Positions 56,174 to 64,000 of a stretch of DNA of 64,000 nt are shown one piece after another. Made by a program: the position numbers and the translations under genes. Position 1 is the stretch's first letter, and every line of letters starts with the position of its first letter. The notes beneath the pieces are model-generated. The model ran no database searches, was not told where the DNA came from, and saw only the letters and a program-made list of their open reading frames with translations. The DNA comes from Pyronema omphalodes (lineage: Eukaryota; Ascomycota; Pezizomycetes; Pezizales; Pyronemataceae), in assembly GCA_024516155.1 (NCBI GenBank), contig JAJJXM010000061.1:1-64000 (forward strand), read 5' to 3'.

Positions 56174-57714
56174 TTATCCAATTGTCTCCATATTTCTCTT
56201 TCTCCCCGCCTCAATCTTCTCCTTCTTAATCCTCTTCCTCGCCTGTGTAACCGATTCCCCGGCTTTTCCTTCGCCCTCCAACCATTCCTGATAACCCCCT
56301 TCCCTAACTTCATCCAACATAAACCTCCCCAACAATCCCTTTCTATACCTCCCGATCAACCAAATAGCCGCCGCCTCATAATCCTCCTCTCCACCCTTTA
56401 CTAGCTTCCCCGTTTTCCTAGCCACAGCCTTTAACCAAGTCATCACATCATTTGTCGGTGGACAATAATCCTTATACAACCTTGGGTTATTTTTATTAAT
56501 ATGGAACAGGAGGAAATCTGCCAATGTAATAATAGGAATCAAAGAATCTTTGATAGATCCCACCAATGCCAGTTTCAACATAGTTTGTCCATTCGGCATA
56601 TACGGGACAAAAACACCCGGAGAATCAATGACATAAACCAACGGATCATCCTGCCCAGTAATTTTAACCGTACCACCAATCTTCCTGGTAATTCCTGGCT
56701 GGCCTCCAGTTATAGCTGCTTTGGTAGCATTTCCGGTTCCAACACGACGTAAAGCGTTTAGGAGGGTGGATTTTCCAACGTTAGGCATACCGACGATTAG
56801 CATTCGGGTACCAGTGAGGGAGTCATGGTCTCGAGCTACTTTCTTGGCGTGGTTAACAATGAAGGCTATGTCCTTGGAGTTGGAGGTGTCGGCGAAGGCT
56901 ACGGTATGGGGATGGTGCCATTGCGTCATGATTTTGCGGGTGTTGTCGTCGAGGACTCGTTGGGCGAGGTCGCGTTTGGTGTAGACTATCATTCTTTGTT
57001 TGCCTGGGGTTGTTAGAATATTTCTTGTCGTGGTGATAGGCCGGTAGAGCTGGGAAATTGAAGGCTGGGAAAATAGATACCTTGTAAGGTTTCTTCAAAC
57101 AAAGGATTCCTTGAACTAAGAGGAACACGGTAGTCTCGACATTCAATAATGAGCTCAACTTGTCCAACTAGCTCCTTCATTCTATCGAGTCCGGCTTTGT
57201 GGTGACCAAGGAAGTAGGAGGTAGTAATTGAGGCGGAAAGAGGGAAAACATCGCGGGGGACGAATCCATCACGGCGTGCTGGGCTTTGTGTCGGTGTTGG
57301 TGGTGAGGGAGCTGGTGTCGGTGTTGAATTGAAAGGTGGGATGAAGGACGGAGTGGTTATTGGTATTGAAGATGGAGCTCTCGTTGAAGCTTGCGGAGCT
57401 ATGGTTTCATTTGTGCTTGTAGTAGCTCCCAAGGTCTCAGAGGCATCTATCTCAGATGCTCCTAACGTAGCAGCTCCACTGGTGGCCGTCGGCGTCTGTG
57501 CAGATAAGCTGCCAGTGATTTCCGGTGCGTTTGCATGCGGCTGCTCGTTCGGCGTCGATCCCCCGGTTGTGGCATAACCTCTTCCGAATCTAGAATTTGG
57601 CCATGATCGAAGAGGTGAGGTTCTAGAAGGGTTAGGGATGCTTTGCGATATTCTTCCGAGTGATGATATGTGCCTGCATAACGGTGCACTGAACCGGAAG
57701 TTGCAGGCAGCCAT
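56174..57714 (-). CDS. MTG1: Mitochondrial ribosome-assembly GTPase Mtg1 (YlqF/RbgA family)
   Basis: Exons 57714-57081 and 57003-56174; intron 77 bp (GTATCT..CTAAC..CAG); product 487 aa. Circularly permuted GTPase: G4 TKRD (220-223) precedes the P-loop GMPNVGKST (283-291), the GGQPGITRK switch and G3 DSPG (338-341), in the order that defines the YlqF/RbgA/Mtg1 family, which matures the large ribosomal subunit; the fungal form acts on the mitochondrial inner face (known). The first 40 residues are Arg/Ser/Ala-rich without acidic residues (MAACNFRFSAPLCRHISSLGR), fitting a mitochondrial presequence. An unusual Thr/Pro/Ser/Ala-rich stretch of about 100 residues (about 48-145) separates it from SASITTSYFLGHHKAGLDRMKELV, making the protein longer than the usual 320-370 aa. 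Confidence 0.94.
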
Positions 57715-58414
57715 GTGGGCTTGTGGAGGCTGGGTTGGTGGTTCGAGAATGAAGGTGAGGAGAAGTTCACAGATCCACTTTGCGCGTCTGGACTGTGCAA
57801 GATAATTCTTACGTGCCGTATCCGCGTTGCCACTTACGCGGTGGGGTTTAAGCTGGCTGAGCTTGGAGATTTGCTGGGCGGGGTGAGCTTTTCTGGAGTC
57901 GCCGGCTTCCTATTGCTGAGCCATACACAGAGCGAGATGAAAATGCGCGAAAGCTGGCGACGAAAAACTCACGTGAAGATTGACGCCTACACCTACGCGA
58001 ATTGGTTAGCGTTATTATGACAACCAACGTTGAAATAAAGTTTTTTTTATAATTGGGAGATAAAAACTGTTGTACAGTTGGTCGGAATTAATTACAATGG
58101 CCATCTTATCATCATCATCATTCCTCGCCATCTGCGCGATTTCCGGTATTCCCTAGACAAAGCATATCCCGGGCTACAGTGAACCCTAAGACAAAGCAAA
58201 GCAGTGATTCTGCCTTGCCAAGCTAGCGTGACCGGGGGCAGCGCCAACCTACATATCCGCTGTTAGTGCCTGTGGGACAATTGATTCCAGAGGGATCGAG
58301 TATATCTGCCGGGACGTCCACGGGAGGATTGTAGTTTCCATCCTACTGGTTTCTTTTTTTTCTCTATATCGTCGATAACATCTTCTTTTATTAAGTGATT
58401 AGTCGTTCAGGCGA
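57715..58414. other. Divergent intergenic region between MTG1 and BOR1
   Basis: Promoter space of both genes. A 101-codon frame at 57715-58020 is the continuation of non-coding sequence and has no recognisable domain. Nothing else seen. Confidence 0.6.
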
Positions 58415-60453
58415 ATGTCGTCGTTTCAGCATCAGGGACGAGAATTGCCAAATACATCTGGAGTAACCTTAATACCAAATCGAGGTACAGAGAATCGAGA
58501 TCAGATGCCTACAAGTCCGACAACAACCTCACCTTCCGATTCCACCGTCAATCTTCCAACTTCAAAACCCGGTCTTTTCAGCAAAAATGGTCCGCTGAGA
58601 CCTTTTAAATTATTGGCTTCCGATTTTAGAGGTCTAAGAAAACGTTGGAAAACTGATTGGTGTTTCAATCAACTGGTCCTCGCTTCTGCGGTTTATCTCT
58701 TTTTTACAAATTTACTTCCCGGAATCACCTTTGCAAGTGATCTGCATGTTCTTACACATCAGAACTATGGAGCAATCGAGGTTGTCTTTTCGACTGGGCT
58801 TTGTGGTGTTGTTTTCGCCCTGTAAGTACTTTTCTCCTTCGTGTTAAACCTCATTTGACTTTTCTCCGGTTTCCACGAATTTCTCCAAATACCCATCTCT
58901 AAAACCTTCAAAAGTTGTGCGAAATTGATACTAATATTTGCATAGTTTCTCTTCCCAGCCCCTCACAATTCTTGGTGTGACCGGTCCCTTCTGCATCCTC
59001 TCTGAGCGTCTCTATGTCTTATGCTCCACCAGCTTCAACATCCCCTATCTCCCATTTATGGCCTGGTCCTGTCTCCACGCATGCTGGATGCATCTTCTCC
59101 TTGCGGCCTTCAACGCCCACTCCTACACCATGCACCACGTCACCGTTTTCTCCACCGAAATCTTCAGTCTGCTAAACAGCATAATCTATTTCCACAAAGC
59201 CGTGCAAGAGCTTCAACGAGCCCATGCCAACACCTCTTTAGCGAGTTTTTTGTATTCGGTGATTGGATGTATCGGCACCTTCTTATTAGCAGTCTTTCTC
59301 AGCACTGCCAATAACTGGAAACCTCTCTTCAGCAAATATTTACGTATGGGACTCACCGAATACGCCGCCGCTATTTCAATTATATTCTTTATCGGAATTC
59401 CACACATAGGAGAGCTAAAAACCCTGGACCAACAACGTTTACCAGTCAGTGTCGATTTCCGTCCAACCCATCCAGACCGTCATATCTTCTTCGTCCGGTT
59501 TTGGGAGTTACCAGTAGCCTGGATATTCGCCGCCATTATCCCGGGAGCCATCATAACAACCCTTTTCTTCTTCGACGTAGAAGTCTCCACCATCTGCGCC
59601 ACTCTTCCAAAATACAACCTTAAAAAACCAACCGGATACGCCTGGGATGTAGCATTGCTCGGGATCACCACAGGTGTCTGCGGAATTCTCGGTATTCCCC
59701 CCGCCAACGGACTGTTACCCCAAGCACCATTACACAGCGAATCTCTTCTCCACAACGTAAAACAAATCGACCCAATAACCGGCGAGAAGCAAGCCGTAAT
59801 GGACACCGAAGGAAAACCGATACAAACAGTCCACGAACAAAGATGGTCTCATCTTCTCCATGCAATCGGGATCTGGATCTTTGTATCCCCACCATTAATG
59901 AAAGTGCTGGGTTTAACCCCAACTTCTGTATTGGCAGGTTTATTCTTGTTTATGGGTGAACAGTCGCTTTGTACTAATCCTATCCTATATCGCTTTTTTC
60001 ATATGTTGACGTAAGCTTCCTCTTCCTCTTCCTCTTCCTCTTCTCCCCCGTTACATCACCCGTCACTCGCCTCTAAATTCCCCCAACTCAAACTAACCCC
60101 CTACCAACAGACCAACCACCGACCTCCCCCCCTTAAAATACCCCTCCGCCACCTACGCCGGCGAACACACCTACACCCTCCTCCAAATCCTCTTAACAGT
60201 AGGAATCTTCATCATCACCTTCACGCCAGCAGCCCCGATATTTCCAGTCATCATAGTACTGCTAGTCCCCGTTAGATTGAAGATTATGAGTAAATGGTGG
60301 CATCCCGATACGCTGAAGGGTGTCGATAGTTGGGCTTGTAGACCGGGACTTGGGAATGATTTTAGGTCTAGTAGACAGAGGGGGGTGGATGCTGTGCTGG
60401 AGAGGGAGGGGGATAGACAGACGGAGAGAGAGGAGGGGGATAAAATGGCTTGA
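58415..60453 (+). CDS. BOR1: Boron/anion transporter Bor1 (SLC4 bicarbonate-transporter family)
   Basis: Exons 58415-58821, 58946-60010, 60111-60453; introns 124 bp (GTAAGT..TACTAAT..TAG) and 100 bp; product 604 aa. Plasma-membrane exporter of borate and related anions (known for yeast Bor1). Seen: cytosolic Ser/Thr/Pro-rich N-terminus (1-65), RPFKLLASDFRGLRKRWKTDW before the first helix, LASAVYLFFTNLLPGITFAS, then QPLTILGVTGPFCIL (helix 3 signature), further helices including YLPFMAWSCLHACWMHLLLAAF, SVIGCIGTFLLAVFLST, AAAISIIFFIGIPHIG, WIFAAIIPGAIITTLFFF, DVALLGITTGVCGILGIPPANGLLPQAPLH (highly conserved), WIFVSPPLMKVLGLTPTSVLAGLFLF, then after the last junction LLQILLTVGIFIITFTPAAPIFPVIIVLLVPVR. 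The acidic/Arg tail is hydrophilic. Intron 2 carries a CTTCCT repeat. Confidence 0.94.
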
Positions 60454-61049
60454 GGGTTGAGGATTGAGGATTGAGGATTGAGGATTAAGGATTGAGGACT
60501 GAGGATCGAGGATTGAGATGGTGGGATATATGGTGGCATGATGGAATGGGTAGATGATGGCGGTTTTCTTTTGTGGGCGTTTTTGTTTTTGTTTTTTTTG
60601 TTTTTGTTTTTTTGTTTCAGGCTGGGTGGCTGGCTGGGTGGGTGGGGTTATTGGTGGGGCGCGATTTCTGCTCTTGTTTTTTTATTTTTTATTTTTTTTT
60701 ATTTTTTGTTTTGTTTGCGGTTTTAGGCTTTATATGATATGATGTGATAGGGTGGTGAAGAATATCGGAGAATTTTCTTTACTGCATTATATTTCTCTTT
60801 GTTTTTTTCTTTTTTTTTTCTTTTTTTTTTTCTCGGAGAATTTCTGGTATGGTAGGGCTGAACACGAGTTAAGTGGGAGCGAGTCGGGGCGGATGGGGTG
60901 ATCAAAAAATTTCTTTTCTCACTGCATGCATATTCATTATCGGCGAAGAAAAAAAGGCATATAAAAAAAAGAAACAGAAATAGATACCAAACCAACTAAA
61001 AAATTATAAAGTATAAAGTATAAAGTATTATCTCTTCTCTTCTCTGCTT

Positions 61050-61104
61050 TTCGATTTTCGATTTTTGGTTTTCGATTTTCGATTTTTGATTTTCGATTTT
61101 TGGT
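61050..61104 (+). repeat. TCGATTTT / CGATTTTTGGTT tandem
   Basis: Three imperfect copies of a TTCGATTTTCGATTTTTGGT-type unit. Non-coding. Confidence 0.8.
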
Positions 61105-61250
61105 ATTCTGCTTATTCGTTCGCTCATTCGTTCGCTTATTCGCTCGCTTCTGCTCGCTTATTTGTGATATCCCGAATTTCTCGAATTTCCACGAATCTCC
61201 ACGAATCTTTCAGCAGCTTGCTATGGGATCCCTAATAATAATAATAAATA

Positions 61251-61291
61251 AAACAAAGCAAAGCAAAGCAAAGCAAAGCAAAGCAAAGCAA
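61251..61291 (+). repeat. (AAGCA) pentanucleotide tandem
   Basis: About eight AAGCA units. It gives Gln/Ser/Lys/Ala frames on + and Leu/Cys/Phe frames on -, none credible. Confidence 0.85.
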
Positions 61292-61975
61292 ACAAATAAA
61301 GACTACAACTATCATTTTTCTGTGATCCCCTCGTGAAAAAAAAAAAAAATAGGTAAACATGAAACAAAATACAAGTTAACAAGGATACGAGTAAACGGTA
61401 AAAAAAAACATAGGTGAACAAATACAAGTAAAACAAGGAGACGAGTAAAAGTAAAACAAGTGGCACGCAAAAAAAAAAGGAAAAAAAGAAAAGGAAAAAA
61501 AAAAAAGATACAAGTCATCAAAAGTATACAGCATTCAACCAAGTATACAAAACTCCCGTACCAATAGCGATTCGATTCGATTCCTTAATTCTGCTTACAG
61601 AAATAGTGTAAAACGCCGTGACTATCTGCTCCCATCACACTTCGCTAATTTCTTCTGTCTCCTACCAGCATTTCTCTCGTCTCCTTTCGTCACACCCCTT
61701 CTCTTGCCTTTACTCCCCGCCCCACCCCTCCCTTCTCCAACATACCTCTTTACCTCACGTCAACAGTCAATATCCAGCCTAAGAAATTCCCTTATTTCCG
61801 CAGTAAAACCTCCCCCACCCCCCCCACCCTCTCCTTCTGCTGCTCCACCACCAATCTAGAAAACCCCATTCTCCCACCACCTATGCTGTTCATTATCCTC
61901 CTTTGCCGTAGGACTTTTCACTCCATCCGAATCACCTCTGAAGCCCGCATGACTAGGACCCTCCTGATCCGAGAG

Positions 61976-63963
61976 TCAAAACGTACTTCCCGCCAACTGA
62001 CTAGCGGCCGATTTCGCATCCAACTTATTATCCTCTTCATCCGATTCATTTCCTTCTTCTTCTTCTCTGATACCTTCTTCTCTTTTAACAACCGCAACTG
62101 TAGGAACACCGAATTCTCCTCTTGCAACTCCTGCTGCTCGGGGCGCCCCGGACCATGCATCACCCTTCGGTCCTTGGCTTGCTGCTAGACTGGCTCTACG
62201 TGAGGAAGGTGGTGCGTCTCGTCCGAGCCTACTAAGCCCTCCGGAGCTATCGATTGCTCTGATATCAGGTCTGACAGCTTCCAGAGTTGCTAGGGTTCTT
62301 CTTTCGGCTTCGATTTGTCGTAGACAATGGTCTCGGATGGCTAATCTAAGATCCTTTGTGGTTCTTCCAAACCATTTCTTTTGTTCTACTAGGAGATTAC
62401 CCGTTACGCGACGGACTTTGCTGTCGAGATGTTGTTCGGTTTGTTTGGCTTCGGTTAGGGATTGTAGGGCTTCGTCGACTTTGTCGCGGCGGATGTTGGT
62501 TTTGCTTTTTAGTACCTCGGCGGTTTGGAGACGGCTGCGGGTGTCTTTTCTGGCGCTTTCAAGATCGCGCATTAGGATTTGACGATTGGTTAGGGTTTCT
62601 TTAACAATGAAAGCATCAGAGGAGTGGTAGTTAAGAGGGTCTGCTAAGGTGAAAGCTTCAGCGGTAGCTTGAGCTGCGTGGAAATCACCGACTTGAACAA
62701 TTGTGCGACCAAGCTTCCGGAAAGCGTTGGACATTCCGGGGTGAGCTTCGTTTTGAGCAAGGATTGCTAATGCGTTTCCGAGGCTTCCTTCAGCGAGTCC
62801 TAATCCGCGACGAGCTTTGACAACACGATCCACCTTTTGTCCTGTCTCCATAGTTCCAAGGTAAAAGGCTTTCACCACAGGCCTAGCTCTTTCCAACTCA
62901 GGTGTATCATCCGGCGGCGGGGCGAACTGCTTAATCACCTTTCTGCGTACACCAGTGGCGGGTTGCTTTCGGCGGACTACAGGGGAATAACCAAAGTCGG
63001 ATTCGACAAAAAAGACCATTTCTTCGTCCCGCATTAAAACGTCGTTGGAGCAGATGGTTGAAAGCCAGCGTTGCATTTGGTGCTTGACTCGGGTTTCATC
63101 TTCTTCTGTACCGACGCCCGCAGAGGTTGAGGGAGGTGGAACTGAGGGGACTATGCATTCTGGGTTGCTGGATAGAAGGTGCTGAGCGAGCTTTAGAAAT
63201 TCGGGGTGGGTGCGACGAACGTCACGAAAGACAGTGGTGCGGAATTTAGGGAGGTTTGTCTACATGTAATTATTAGCTGGGGAAGAAGGCAAAGGAGCTC
63301 TCAAGCAGAAGGGAGGAATACGTGGACATCGAACTTCAAAATAGGGTCTTTTCTTCCCGTCCTTTCCAAACCGGTAATTTTGGCGGTAAGATGATACTGC
63401 TGTCTCGGCTGCGGTTGACTAGCCTGTTGCTGTGCCTGAGCCAACTGTTGCGCCATATCACCCCGCAATCCCGGAGAAGCCATGGGCCCACTATGATGCT
63501 GCTGTGGCTGCTGTGGAGGAAGCTGAAGATGAGGTGGGTGTTGACTTGCGGCTTGTGCTGCTGCCTGTTGCTGGAGGTGTGGTTTATACCTTGCGGGTGT
63601 TTGCTTCTGCTGTCCCTCTACCTCTGTACCATGGCCATTCTTATCAACCTCCTCACCGAGAGCTGAATGCTCTGAAGAACCTAACCTAGGACTCTCCCCC
63701 GCGAACCCGGCGTTAGGGTTACCAAATAGTCCATCGTTGTCGTCGCCTCTTAAGAACCCTGAAGCACTAGTAGAAGCACCGATTACAGGAGAATACTGGA
63801 AGCCGCGGTCTTCTTCGTCGCCGAATCCACCGGGAGAGCTAAGACCGCTGTGTGCAAGGGAGCTGTTGTGTAGGGAGCTCTGAAGGTTCGGACTGTGTTC
63901 CCTCGCGAACGGAGATTCGTCTTCCGGGTCTGAAAAGGGTGAGTTGAAGGCGGAGTAGTCCAT
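61976..63963 (-). CDS. VPS17: Retromer sorting nexin Vps17 (PX-BAR)
   Basis: Exons 63963-63322 and 63259-61976; intron 62 bp (GTATTC..CTAAT..TAG); product 641 aa. Vps17 pairs with Vps5 as the membrane-bending sorting-nexin dimer of retromer, returning receptors from endosome to Golgi (known). Seen: a disordered N-terminus with Gln-rich runs (LQLPPQQPQQHH, AQAQQQASQPQPRQQ); PX domain from about 193 (HLTAKITGLERTGRKDPILKFDVH, split exactly at the intron, continuing TNLPKFRTTVFRDVRRTHPEFLKLAQHLLSSNPECIVPSVPPP) and ending at QRWLSTICSNDVLMRDEEMVFFVESDFGYSP; then KAFYLGTMETGQKVDRVVKARRGLGLAEGSL and a helical BAR domain to about 560; and an acidic Ser/Glu-rich tail ending KSAASQLAGSTF. Start ATG 63963 is the first in frame. 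Confidence 0.94.
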
Positions 63964-64000
63964 CGTGAAAACTTGTTGTGATGACGATGGATGTCGGAAG
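63964..64000. other. Upstream edge of VPS17
   Basis: Only 37 bases of the VPS17 upstream region are in the window; nothing further can be said. Confidence 0.5.

Larger units (their letters stand above)
60454..61975. other. Low-complexity intergenic between convergent BOR1 and VPS17
   Basis: GAGGATT repeats (60454-60525), long T/TTTTG tracts (60580-60830), TCGATTTTCGATTTTTGGTT repeats (61050-61104), an AAGCA tandem (61251-61291) and A-rich tracts (61337-61510). No gene. Confidence 0.65.

Noticed and set aside
1..64000. CRISPR array, operon or bacterial origin
   Set aside because: Spliceosomal introns throughout and a fungal gene set; the tandem repeats have no spacer structure.

Overview
The window is eukaryotic nuclear DNA from a filamentous ascomycete (Pezizomycotina). 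This is shown by short GT-AG introns of about 48-210 bp with fungal branch points (CTAAC/CTAAT), by the gene set (ERG1, an ApsA/Num1-type cortical protein, a Helo-like STAND N-terminal domain, a fungal rhodopsin-domain protein, a DUF3445 protein) and by long low-complexity intergenic DNA. A Leotiomycete is my guess from overall gene character; I cannot prove the species.

Layout. 1-2.7 kb is repeat DNA: a diverged dispersed repeat, a MITE with 23-bp perfect inverted ends, and a C24 run. 2.7-4.35 kb (-) is squalene epoxidase ERG1 (3 exons). 4.35-13.1 kb has no supportable gene but many micro- and minisatellites. 13.1-19.0 kb (+) is a 1,889-aa coiled-coil/PH cortical anchor of the ApsA/Num1/Mcp5 family. 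19.0-29.9 kb is accessory DNA: minisatellites, a CAGTTT/AAACTG-rich degenerate repeat, two hAT-like non-autonomous elements with 8-bp target-site duplications and a third truncated end, a possible tRNA-derived SINE, a low-complexity Ser/Gly/Asp-rich ORF, and a relic that looks like the membrane part of a palmitoyltransferase.

30-47.5 kb is framed by an inverted segmental duplication of about 2.1-2.3 kb. Each copy carries a gene with a fungal STAND N-terminal (Helo-like) domain. The right copy is open (533 aa); the left copy has an in-frame stop at codon 199. The C-terminal half resembles a degenerate Ras-like GTPase with its nucleotide-binding motifs lost (inference). Between the copies lie a 376-aa orphan ORF, a DUF3445/heme-dependent N-demethylase-like gene, a seven-helix fungal rhodopsin-domain gene, a palindromic transposon-like end and an intron-containing tRNA-Tyr.

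49-64 kb is a denser housekeeping block: HAD type II hydrolase (+), NSE4 of the SMC5/6 complex (-), CENP-N/Chl4 kinetochore protein (+), an AT-rich 2.5-kb gap, mitochondrial GTPase MTG1 (-), boron/anion transporter BOR1 (+) and the retromer sorting nexin VPS17 (-). These genes share no pathway. Exon coordinates were assembled by hand from reading frame and splice consensus; all joined frames close without internal stops except the left STAND copy.
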